Assembly: GCA_937951695.1 (NCBI GenBank)
Contig: CALFBL010000069.1
Coordinates: 1-12,772, forward strand
Length of the DNA stretch: 12,772 bases
Source: an uncultured Granulosicoccaceae bacterium
GTDB taxonomy: Bacteria > Pseudomonadota > Gammaproteobacteria > Granulosicoccales > Granulosicoccaceae
Direction: 5' to 3'
The notes beneath the pieces are model-generated. The model was not told where the DNA came from. It was given only the letters and a program-made list of their open reading frames with translations, and did no database searches. How positions within the stretch are numbered: position 1 is the first letter of the stretch; the number at the start of each line of letters is the position of its first letter. A program made the translations under genes and the position numbers. Positions 6,847-12,772 of this stretch are shown here, piece by piece.

Positions 6847-7088
6847 TCAGATGACTGCCGCCTTTGCTCGCGCCACATTATTAGTGATAACTTCAACTGA
6901 TGTTGCCCAGACGAACGGTTTAGGAATTTGTTACACTGATTGATGAATTGCATTAGCGTCTCTTCCAAAATATTGACCGAACAGAATACTCCACGTCTGA
7001 TTGCTTTTTTAGTATTCAAGCCAAAAAAGTGTTTAACCAAATTCAACCACGACGAACTGGTCGGTGTGGAGTGAAGCGTGACACATTT
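6847..7088 (-). pseudogene. IS630-family transposase, C-terminal remnant
   Basis: Read on the minus strand, T-L-H-S-T-P-T-S-S-S-W-L-N-L-V-K-H-F-F-G-L is followed by K-K-A-I-R-R-G-V-F-C-S-V. After a shift of one base come K-P-F-V-W-A-T-S-V-E-V-I and V-A-R-A-K-A and a stop at 6847-6849. TPTSSSWLN (third catalytic region), AIRRGVF and the final KPFVWTA-like motif are typical of IS630/Tc1-mariner transposases. Only the last ~75 residues are left. The 5' side is cut off close to the tandem repeat, so the repeat may mark the break point. One frameshift and the missing catalytic core make it inactive. Confidence 0.72.
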
Positions 7089-7110
7089 GTTTTTCTTGAT
7101 TCAGTTTATT

Positions 7111-7194
7111 TGCTCTTTGCTCTTTGCTCTTTGCTCTTTGCTTTTTGCTTTTTGCTTTTTGCTTTTTGCTTTTTGCTTTTTGCTTTTTGCTTTT
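7111..7194. repeat. 7-bp tandem repeat, 12 copies in two blocks
   Basis: Four exact copies of TGCTCTT (7111-7138) are followed by eight exact copies of TGCTTTT (7139-7194). No interruption occurs within either block. Because 7 is not a multiple of 3, all three frames of each strand stay open, giving spurious proteins rich in F, L and C (plus) or K, S, Q and A (minus). It lies between the IS630 and IS66 remnants. Copy number is likely to vary between strains. Confidence 0.97.
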
Positions 7195-7207
7195 TGTGTG
7201 TCGAGCA

Positions 7208-7219
7208 GTTGTCGACAAC
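7208..7219. repeat. 12-bp perfect palindrome
   Basis: GTTGTCGACAAC, 13 bases after the tandem array ends. It is enclosed by a wider TCGAGC (7201-7206)/GCTCGA (7239-7244) inverted repeat. It might be a recombination or protein-binding site; nothing shows which. Confidence 0.5.
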
Positions 7220-7238
7220 GCACCTCCACCCATTTGAC

Positions 7239-7362
7239 GCTCGATCTGGTATTACACATCGATCTATATGCGGGCCACCGTGCACTTTTCCGGCGCCCCG
7301 TTTTTCGATTTAACAGGCAAGGCTTTCCCCGCATCCACAAACTTTCGGCGCGCATGGTCAAT
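7239..7362 (-). pseudogene. IS66-family transposase (TnpC) fragment
   Basis: On the minus strand, I-D-H-A-R-R-K-F-V-D-A-G-K-A-L-P-V-K-S-K-N-G-A-P-E-K (split across 7362 to ~7285) is followed, after in-frame stops, by Y-Q-I-E-R (~7240). IS66 TnpC proteins carry C-W-A-H-A-R-R-K-F-x-[DE]-A near the DDE core, then a K-S-K/G-P-linker and Y-I-x-K-L-Y-x-I-E. The order and spacing agree. Only about 40 residues remain, with stops, so it is a dead fragment. The assignment rests mainly on the H-A-R-R-K-F-V-D-A motif. Confidence 0.5.
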
Positions 7363-7421
7363 ACACCCAAGAATAACAACGGCAGAGCCGTCCGCAGTTT
7401 TTTATGCCAGACGGGGCAAAG

Positions 7422-8060
7422 TCAGTCGATGACAACCGATCCTTTCGGCGCAGTTAACGCAAACGACAAGCCCAATTCGCCTTTGCTCACGTCAGCAAGA
7501 TGATCAACGTTTAGTGATCTGAGTATCTCGTTTAACGATTCTGGATTCGGGTGTGATAGCTGTACTTTGTTCAGTCGCACGGCAAGGTCTTGTTGTGCGG
7601 CGCTTGGATGTGGCCCAGGCGACCACTGGATGAACGCTGGTATCAATCCATCCATGGGCAGACTTCCATCTACAGGCACTGTCAAACGCCACGAGAGATC
7701 ACCTCGTGTGAGCCGTACAGCCTCGCCAAGATTCACCGGGCTAGCAGCCATTACACCATCCAGATCAGCGGTACCGACCACCCAGCATAGTGCTCTCGGA
7801 CGCTGCTTTAACCGAACCTGTGTAGACGGATCATCGAGGGTGAATAATCGGGTGCGCCCTGGATCTGTTGGTGCATCCGGATCGACGGCGATAATTTCCA
7901 GAAACGTATCATTGCCCGATTGCATCACGCAGTTGTGTGTACTCATCGCGCTATGCGTGCCACCGCGAGGAACCCTCACACCCAGCTTGTTCTCCAATTC
8001 GGCGACGCCTTGGCTAAGACTGTCTGCGCCGATTACGATATGGTCCATTTTGTTAGGCAT
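7422..8060 (-). CDS. glyoxalase-like (VOC superfamily) protein
   Basis: 212 residues. It opens with M-D-H-I-V-I-G-A, the first beta strand of VOC proteins with a potential metal-ligand His at residue 7, then L-E-N-K-L-G-V-R and G-G-T-H near residue 34. N-D-T-F-L-E-I-I-A-V-D-P lies near 50-60, and a central F-I-Q-W segment precedes a second half with weaker similarity. This resembles the Glyoxalase_3 type (PF13468-like), whose members have mostly unknown reactions. The ATG overlaps the last 8 bases of the dioxygenase gene upstream, so the two are almost certainly cotranslated. This suggests a shared substrate pathway, perhaps handling an aldehyde or hydroxylated product (inference). Confidence 0.8.
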   Translation of the reverse strand: MPNKMDHIVIGADSLSQGVAELENKLGVRVPRGGTHSAMSTHNCVMQSGNDTFLEIIAVDPDAPTDPGRTRLFTLDDPSTQVRLKQRPRALCWVVGTADLDGVMAASPVNLGEAVRLTRGDLSWRLTVPVDGSLPMDGLIPAFIQWSPGPHPSAAQQDLAVRLNKVQLSHPNPESLNEILRSLNVDHLADVSKGELGLSFALTAPKGSVVID

Positions 8061-9198
8061 GTTTTGCTTCCAACACTCTCAAGCGACTTTGAAATTCAGT
8101 TCTATCGACATAACATCCACGTAGATGGCGTTGTCCTGTGGGTTCAAATTCTGTTCGTCCATGCAGAACCCTGCGATTGTCGAAAACCACCATATCTCCC
8201 GCCTCTAAGCGAAATTGTATCCGGTATTTGAGTGAGCGCAACCGTTGCATAAGATCGCGATAGGCCAGATAGTAGTCGTGCATGATAGTGTCTGGAAGAT
8301 CAAAAACCGATGCGATGTGAGCGTTGTATTTTAGTTCGACTATGTTGCCTTGATGATCGAGGTTAATCACTGGGTGATGCGACCGAATATCGTGTTCATC
8401 ATCATGAAAGCGAAACGGAATGGCTACCGTGGCCAAGCGCTTAAAGTGCTCTGGCGCTTCGATGCGCAAGTCTTCCACGACTTTTAATCCGTCCGCGAAC
8501 ACAGATTCGCCACCTTTAGTATCGTTGACTAAGCAGTGGAGAAACTGGTAGCCCGGCGGTGTTTCCTGATTGGGTAAATCGGTATGCAACGGTAGCGCTA
8601 TGGCGGTATAGGCTAAGTTTATCGGGTTTGGTTTCGAGCGTACTTCGAAAGTAATTCCAAAATTTGTTCGACGCTGGTAATCAATACGATGAGCAATATC
8701 GTCTAACGCTTGTGCGGTATCGGGCATATTTCTGACCAAGATTAGACCATCCCGGTTTAGTTGCTTCATCCAGCTGAACAAGGTCTTATCGTCTGCCATT
8801 AAGTTGTCAAAAGTAGCGACACCGATATCGTTGATAAATTGCGAGCCCCAACTCAGTGCCTGAAAGTTGCTGGCGGGCTTTAACTCTTTCGAATAGGCGT
8901 GTTCGCGTAACCAGCCGCCGCAGAACTGACTTTGATGATCGCCCTCTGACCAATCGATCGTTAAGCATCCATTTTCAACGGCATAGTTGAGCGGGTGAAT
9001 ATCCGATGTAACGCTGAGCTGATCGAAAACACGCTCTTTGGTTTCAGGGTGCAACGCAGTTGGACAATTATCTCGTAACCATAAGAAGTGAAAAGAGGCT
9101 TTCTTCCCGTCGTTCCAGGTCAGTAATAATGCATGATCGATAAGACTGGCCGATTGTAACGTTAAGTTGTGCATTGTGCTATTCATCTGATTTGTCAA
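8053..9198 (-). CDS. gamma-butyrobetaine hydroxylase-like 2-oxoglutarate dioxygenase
   Basis: 381 residues in the two-domain layout of gamma-butyrobetaine and trimethyllysine dioxygenases. Residues ~25-105 are the N-terminal GBBH-like domain (W-L-R-D-N-C-P near 40-46), and ~120-375 the TauD/TfdA double-stranded beta helix. Iron ligands are visible as L-H-T-D (His205, Asp207) and V-L-H-G-R (His346), with 2-oxoglutarate Arg at 360 in R-H-L-R-G-C-Y. The family hydroxylates gamma-butyrobetaine to L-carnitine or acts on related quaternary amines in the cytoplasm. The N-domain keeps only one Cys where the zinc-binding cluster of human BBOX1 has three, so zinc may be absent or bound differently. It is the first gene of an operon with the VOC gene. 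No carnitine or betaine transporter is nearby, so the substrate is open. Confidence 0.85.
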   Translation of the reverse strand: MTNQMNSTMHNLTLQSASLIDHALLLTWNDGKKASFHFLWLRDNCPTALHPETKERVFDQLSVTSDIHPLNYAVENGCLTIDWSEGDHQSQFCGGWLREHAYSKELKPASNFQALSWGSQFINDIGVATFDNLMADDKTLFSWMKQLNRDGLILVRNMPDTAQALDDIAHRIDYQRRTNFGITFEVRSKPNPINLAYTAIALPLHTDLPNQETPPGYQFLHCLVNDTKGGESVFADGLKVVEDLRIEAPEHFKRLATVAIPFRFHDDEHDIRSHHPVINLDHQGNIVELKYNAHIASVFDLPDTIMHDYYLAYRDLMQRLRSLKYRIQFRLEAGDMVVFDNRRVLHGRTEFEPTGQRHLRGCYVDRTEFQSRLRVLEAKHA

Positions 9199-9267
9199 CG
9201 CTTAGTGTTTTTGAAGCTTCATTGATGACGGTTGTGAGTCTGGTTGTGTAAACGTAGGAGTAACCGA

Positions 9268-9484
9268 ATGAAAAATAAACAGGAAACGCCCTAACGTATC
9301 ACAAGACTGTTGACTACATCGAAAAGCGTTTCTTTCAATCTCGCTTGGATCTAAGTTTGTCGGCTTTCAATGGTCTTTCAATACGCTAGATACTACACTG
9401 TTGAAAGGCCAGCTCAAAGCTGCGGCAAGCCTGCCGTCCGATACTGTTTGTCAACGGCAAAGGGTTAGTTTAAGCGGGAGATGA
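9268..9484 (+). pseudogene. AraC-family (GyrI-like/SoxS-like N-terminal) regulator, decayed
   Basis: A good ribosome site AGGAG (9256-9260) stands seven bases before ATG at 9268, which opens M-K-N-K-Q-E-T-P then TAA. One base back, the sequence reads Y-H-K-T-V-D-Y-I-E-K-R-F-F-Q then L-D-L-S-L-S-A-F-N-G-L-S-I, the start of an AraC helix-turn-helix pair (x-V-x-D-Y-I-E-x-x-x). Another base back, L-L-K-G-Q-L-K-A-A and P-S-D-T-V-C-Q-R-Q-R-V resemble the F-K-x-x-x-G...P-x-x-Y-x-R-x-R-R end of the second helix-turn-helix. Two frameshifts leave nothing functional. Its end overlaps the 3' end of the GntR gene on the other strand. The assignment is by pattern, not by alignment. Confidence 0.5.
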
Positions 9485-10208
9485 ACCGCGTTGTGCTCGG
9501 ATCGAACCACGTCTCGGAGTATTCCACACACCTATTGCTTTGATCAAAGCTGGTGCGTTCGATATGGCCCCAAACAGTATTGGTCTTAGTGGAGCGTGAG
9601 CCGAAACCATCGGGTTTCCAGTTCGGTAAGCGCTGGGCACTTACACTGTCTTGAACACCGCTTATCCAAAGGCTGAGCTTTTCTTTATAAAAAAGATACA
9701 GTGAGTCATGAAGTTCTTGTTTGGTTATTTCCGATTGCAACGCGCAATCGATCCATATTTCTTCGATGGCGGCGTCGATTCCATTTAATCGACGCAGACG
9801 GCGTATTCGGTGAGCGTGTGTACTGCTGCCGATATGAGCAATTCCGTTTGGCTTTTTCACTTTGCTTACCGAAATGACCTCGGCTGTGGGTAAGCCACCA
9901 CCTGAGATAAGTTCGAGTCGGAAAAATCCGTAAATAGTTTTTTTCACGGCGGCCTGGTTAACGCCTTTCGGGTTTTTAACGTAATTGCCTGAACCCTGCA
10001 CGCGATCGAGAAGGCCTTTGTCGGACAGATCGAGAAGTGCTTTTCTCAGGGTACCCATCGCCACCCCAAATTTGGTTGCCAGCTCGCGCTCTGGCGGTAG
10101 ACGCATGCCATCGAGCAGAATACCTGCCTGAATCTCACGTGCAATCATCTCGCTGATTTCGATGTGCAGAGGCAGTCTGTTTGTGGATAAGTTTGGTTTA
10201 TTTGACAC
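9465..10208 (-). CDS. GntR-family transcriptional regulator with UTRA domain
   Basis: From a GTG at 10208 the protein has 247 residues, the normal size for the HutC/PhnF subfamily. A longer ATG-started version (10397) adds 63 residues without family resemblance and is not preferred. Residues ~10-77 are the winged helix: L-P-L-H-I-E-I, G-M-R-L-P-P-E-R-E-L-A, F-G-V-A-M-G-T-L-R-K-A-L and the wing R-V-Q-G-S-G-N-Y-V. Residues ~95-240 are the UTRA ligand-binding fold, with E-E-I-W-I-D and a final Y-S-E-T-W-F-D-P. Such regulators are usually repressors released by a small metabolite. It points away from the aldo/keto reductase gene, with two palindromes between them, and lies downstream of no other gene. 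It could control that reductase, the dioxygenase operon, or itself. Confidence 0.85.
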   Translation of the reverse strand: MSNKPNLSTNRLPLHIEISEMIAREIQAGILLDGMRLPPERELATKFGVAMGTLRKALLDLSDKGLLDRVQGSGNYVKNPKGVNQAAVKKTIYGFFRLELISGGGLPTAEVISVSKVKKPNGIAHIGSSTHAHRIRRLRRLNGIDAAIEEIWIDCALQSEITKQELHDSLYLFYKEKLSLWISGVQDSVSAQRLPNWKPDGFGSRSTKTNTVWGHIERTSFDQSNRCVEYSETWFDPSTTRFISRLN

Positions 10209-10299
10209 AGTCGTAGTGTATCCAGAAAACCGTTTGTGCGAAACGTGGAAATATAAAAACGAGCCCGGACAAACGACAAGTTCGATTATCAAGGTAAGA

Positions 10300-10311
10300 T
10301 AGACCCGTCTA
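10300..10311. promoter_or_regulatory. palindrome TAGAC-CC-GTCTA, candidate GntR operator
   Basis: Perfect 5-base arms with a 2-base centre, 92 bp upstream of the GTG of the GntR gene. GntR/HutC-type regulators bind short palindromes, often of the form GT-N-TA-N-AC; this one has the halves in the opposite order. It is a candidate only. Confidence 0.35.
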
Positions 10312-10466
10312 AGGGGCCAACAACTGCTCCTGTACGGCCATCGAATTATCCCGGTGGCTGTCGATATTAAGGGTTGACTGTTACTCGGGGCGTGCACTGG
10401 ATCTATGTGGTAGGCACTTCAGTGTCGTGTGTATGGACGAGTGTGGATGAATCGTGGTGCCGCCTT

Positions 10467-10479
10467 GGTCGGCCCGACC
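10467..10479. promoter_or_regulatory. palindrome GGTCGG-C-CCGACC upstream of the reductase
   Basis: Perfect 6-base arms around one base, ending 35 bp before the reductase ATG. The position suits an operator overlapping the promoter or leader. Chance occurrence is possible in this GC-richer patch. Confidence 0.4.
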
Positions 10480-10514
10480 GAGCCGCGGTTAACTGAATTT
10501 GAGGATGATAGAAA

Positions 10515-11438
10515 ATGGGAATTCGTGCAACGATGATTGATCGAGTCAAGCTAAATGATGCGCTGGAACTCAGCAGAATTGTCTACGGTATGTGGCGTGT
10601 TGGCGACGACAACGACACGTCAGTGAAGCATGTACAAGCCAAGTTGGAAGCCTGTTTGGAGCAGGGCATAACCTCTATCGATCAAGCGGATATATACGGC
10701 GGATACACCGCAGAGGCGATTTTAGGCGATTGTTTGAAGGCGGCACCTCAGTTGCGCGATCAGATTGAGTTAGTGACCAAATGCGACATAATTGCACCGG
10801 CTGGCCGGCATTCACACGCCCGCGTGAAATACTACGACACCTCGAAGCAGCACATTACCGAATCGGTGAACACTTCCTTGCAGGAGATGCACACAGATAG
10901 GGTCGAACTACTGCTCATCCATCGGCCCGATCCTTTTATGAATCATCATGAAACCGGTCGAGTCCTCGATGATCTTGTGCAGTCAGGAAAGGTCTTGAAC
11001 GTCGGTGTCTCTAACTTTAAGTACCATGATTGGGAACTATTGCAATCGGCAATGAGTAATAGACTCGCCACAAATCAGATAGAACTCAGCGTGCTCGCCC
11101 TGGATAGCTTTGTTAATGGTGATATTGCGTATCTTCAGCAAAAGGCGATCAAACCCATGGCGTGGTCACCACTGGGAGGTGGGGAGTTATTTAATGAGTC
11201 TAATGCTGATACTGCCAAATTGAAACAAGCACTTGAGCGTGTTGGTGAGGCACAAGGTGTCAGTATCGATGCAGTTGCGGTGGCCTGGTTGCTGGCTCAC
11301 CCGTCAAACATCATTCCGGTAATGGGCACCAATAACCTAGATCGCATTGCGGCATTGTCTAATGCGATGAAGGTTGATATCGATCGGCAGACTTGGTTTG
11401 AAATTTACACCGCAAGCTTGGGACATGAAGTCGCGTAG
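10515..11438 (+). CDS. aldo/keto reductase
   Basis: 307 residues, an (alpha/beta)8 NADPH-dependent oxidoreductase. The catalytic tetrad can be placed at Asp56 (S-I-D-Q-A-D-I-Y-G-G-Y), Tyr61, Lys89 (V-T-K-C-D) and His136 (L-L-I-H-R-P-D-P). G-V-S-N-F near 164-168 and the cofactor segment P-V-M-G-T-N-N-L-D near 268-276 are typical. R-P-D-P rather than W-P-D is characteristic of the YdhF-like group, and the exact carbonyl substrate is unknown. GAGG (10501-10504) lies ten bases before this ATG. A second ATG at 10533 would remove six residues and cannot be excluded. It is transcribed divergently from the GntR/UTRA regulator, its likely controller (inference). Confidence 0.87.
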   Translation: MGIRATMIDRVKLNDALELSRIVYGMWRVGDDNDTSVKHVQAKLEACLEQGITSIDQADIYGGYTAEAILGDCLKAAPQLRDQIELVTKCDIIAPAGRHSHARVKYYDTSKQHITESVNTSLQEMHTDRVELLLIHRPDPFMNHHETGRVLDDLVQSGKVLNVGVSNFKYHDWELLQSAMSNRLATNQIELSVLALDSFVNGDIAYLQQKAIKPMAWSPLGGGELFNESNADTAKLKQALERVGEAQGVSIDAVAVAWLLAHPSNIIPVMGTNNLDRIAALSNAMKVDIDRQTWFEIYTASLGHEVA

Positions 11439-11505
11439 CTACAATGCAAAACAGAAAGGCGACAGATTGAGCGTTGCTTTGATAGGGTAGCACCGATCCT
11501 GTAAT

Positions 11506-12405
11506 TTAGAAAAAGATCCAATAAATCAGCGCTAGATAGAGTCCGTATTGCAGGATATAGTAGACGCTCTTGTTCCAGGCTTTTATGCGTTTGCCAAGCA
11601 TGCGTACTTTCTGGATATAAACAAAGGCTTTGTTTAGCCCGCCGACCTTATCGCCGGGCGTGTTTTTGGTGGCGCTTGCGGCCATAACCATGTTTGAGAA
11701 AAGGATGTTGAGCCAATCGATGGGTGCGAAGGTTACAGGGCGCTTTACATCCAGGAAAAGGATGATTCGATCTTGGTCAGTTTTGTTTTCTGCGTAGTGG
11801 ATATAGGTTTCGTCAAATATCACCACTTCGCCATCGCGCCACGAATAGTGTTTTCCATCGACATTGATAAAGCACTGATCATCGTTGGGTGTTTCAAGAC
11901 CCAAGTGATAACGCAGTGATCCAGCAAACGGATCCCGGTGTTTGACCAACCGGGCGCCCGGTGGAAGCATTGCGAACATGGCACCTTTTATACTGGGCAG
12001 GCTATCGACAAGACGGGTTGTCTCGGGACAGGACTTCGTAGCTGACAGTAAAGTCGCGCCGTACCATTTCAGATAAAAACGAGTCCATCCGGTTTTGAAG
12101 AATGAGTTAAAACCGATATCATCAAACTCGTCGGATGCTTTGATCTCACCCCGGTTTTCCAATTGACGTGCTTCCGAGCGAATAGTTTTCCAATTGTCCT
12201 TCAAGACTTCGAGTTCGGGGAACAGTTTTGGATCGATATAAGGGGTTGTTGGTACGCGAGAGAATGCGTAGAACAAAACGTTTATTGGCCCCAGTACGTT
12301 AGTGTGATCGGTTATGCGGCGACGGATTTTGACGTGTTGAACCTCTCCCCGCGTTTGAATGTAAATCGCCGACGCAATAAACATGAACAAGACAACAATT
12401 CCCAT
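11506..12405 (-). CDS. lpxO: LpxO-like lipid A 2-hydroxylase (aspartyl/asparaginyl beta-hydroxylase family)
   Basis: 299 residues, matching Salmonella LpxO in size and layout. There is an N-terminal hydrophobic helix (~2-18) anchoring it to the inner membrane, then R-R-R-I-T-D-H-T-N and V-P-T-T-P-Y-I-D, the 2-oxoglutarate/Fe(II) domain, and a C-terminal hydrophobic end (L-Q-Y-G-L-Y-L-A-L-I-Y-W-I-F-F). Iron ligands are H156 and D158 (K-H-R-D-P-F) and H203 (Y-I-H-Y-A-E-N), with Arg213 (Q-D-R-I-I-L-F-L-D) for 2-oxoglutarate. LpxO adds a 2-hydroxyl to the secondary acyl chain of lipid A. Whether this protein acts on lipid A or on another membrane lipid, such as ornithine lipid, is not settled by the sequence. 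It converges with the reductase gene and stands alone. Confidence 0.82.
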   Translation of the reverse strand: MGIVVLFMFIASAIYIQTRGEVQHVKIRRRITDHTNVLGPINVLFYAFSRVPTTPYIDPKLFPELEVLKDNWKTIRSEARQLENRGEIKASDEFDDIGFNSFFKTGWTRFYLKWYGATLLSATKSCPETTRLVDSLPSIKGAMFAMLPPGARLVKHRDPFAGSLRYHLGLETPNDDQCFINVDGKHYSWRDGEVVIFDETYIHYAENKTDQDRIILFLDVKRPVTFAPIDWLNILFSNMVMAASATKNTPGDKVGGLNKAFVYIQKVRMLGKRIKAWNKSVYYILQYGLYLALIYWIFF

Positions 12406-12772
12406 GCTAACCGATCCTCACTTGAAAGCACTGCTGTGGAGAAATTTGTGGACACGAATCGCGAGCGACGACTCGGATTCGATAGTATCCAGCTAATGGC
12501 CCTACAGCTATTACGATCAGACATGGGATCTTTGCAATAGAATCAATGTTTTCGTATACGTAGTGTTATGCGTTTGGTAATGCCTGCATGTCGTGGCTGA
12601 TGCCGGAGTTACAGTGTGCCATAAGGAAGAGCTATTCAATGCGGGATTTTGTACACAACTTTTGAAGTTCGTCACACGACGTTCGTAAACTTCAAAAAAA
12701 AATAGGCGCATCTAAAATTGTGAAAAGGTCGGTCGGGTAACATCTTGCTTATGCTCGACTTGACGCTTTATC
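12406..12772. other. region upstream of lpxO, no gene recognised
   Basis: There is no convincing coding sequence. Short open frames here are composition effects or overlap the lpxO start. The one structured element is the inverted repeat at 12660-12697. The lpxO promoter should be in the first 200 bases, but no clear -35/-10 pair was found. Confidence 0.35.
12660..12697. repeat. 10-bp inverted repeat with inner stem
   Basis: TTTTGAAGTT (12660-12669) pairs perfectly with AACTTCAAAA (12688-12697). Inside it, CGTC (12670-12673) pairs with GACG (12678-12681). The right arm runs into an A-rich tract. A terminator would need a T tract after the stem on the transcribed strand: the plus strand has A's instead, and on the minus strand the T's come before the stem. 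A binding site or element end is more likely. Confidence 0.55.

Noticed and set aside
7111..7194. CRISPR-like array.
   Set aside because: Units are 7 bp and directly adjacent, with no spacers.
7029..7503. Several long open frames on both strands across the heptamer array (F/L/C-rich on plus, K/S/Q/A-rich on minus).
   Set aside because: They are open only because the 7-bp repeat has no stop in any frame; there is no start context and no similarity beyond the repeat.
7567..8124. Plus-strand 185-residue open frame.
   Set aside because: Antisense shadow of the VOC and dioxygenase genes.
10209..10397. N-terminal extension of the GntR/UTRA protein to the ATG at 10397.
   Set aside because: It adds 63 residues unlike the family; the GTG at 10208 gives the standard length.
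12163..12540. Plus-strand 125-residue open frame.
   Set aside because: It runs mostly antisense to lpxO, has no ribosome site and no domain pattern.
12660..12703. Intrinsic terminator.
   Set aside because: The T tract is on the wrong side of the stem for either strand.

Overview
The window looks like accessory chromosomal DNA of a proteobacterium, most likely a gammaproteobacterium. The reasons are an lpxO-type lipid A hydroxylase, a Spy/CpxP-like periplasmic protein with a Crp/Fnr regulator, GntR regulators of both the FCD and UTRA types, and remnants of IS256, IS630 and IS66 transposases. Base composition appears moderate. No tRNA, rRNA or CRISPR array was seen. The organism call is an inference from gene content only.

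Layout: 1-790 is debris of mobile elements: an IS256-type transposase tail, then an internal IS256 piece, then an unrecognised decayed reading frame on the minus strand. 880/892-1803 is an intact HMG-CoA-lyase-family gene. It is followed directly by a badly decayed GntR/FCD regulator (1800-2527). 2761-3951 is a divergent pair: a secreted Spy-like protein (minus) and a short Crp/Fnr regulator (plus). A perfect 18-bp palindrome overlaps the regulator's start. 4271-5658 holds a COG5631-like winged-helix protein, whose first ~34 residues are in another frame across an A7 run, and a short-chain dehydrogenase started from TTG. A 92-bp imperfect inverted repeat lies next, then an EamA/DMT transporter broken by two frameshifts (5858-6824). 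6847-7362 is a second graveyard: an IS630 tail, twelve copies of a 7-bp repeat, a 12-bp palindrome and an IS66 fragment.

7422-9198 is a minus-strand two-gene operon: a gamma-butyrobetaine-hydroxylase-like dioxygenase and a VOC/glyoxalase-like protein overlapping by 8 nt. A decayed AraC-type regulator with its ribosome site still visible (9268-9484) separates it from a GntR/UTRA regulator (9465-10208, minus). That regulator faces a divergent aldo/keto reductase (10515-11438), with two palindromes between them. lpxO (11506-12405, minus) and its upstream region close the window.

The intact genes suggest small catabolic modules (leucine/branched acyl-CoA breakdown; betaine/carnitine-like substrate oxidation) each with a local regulator, several of which have been lost. 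Seven apparent frameshifts across five loci all go in the same direction (net loss of one base). This points either to deletion-biased decay or to systematic base under-calling, and should be settled before any of the broken genes is interpreted.
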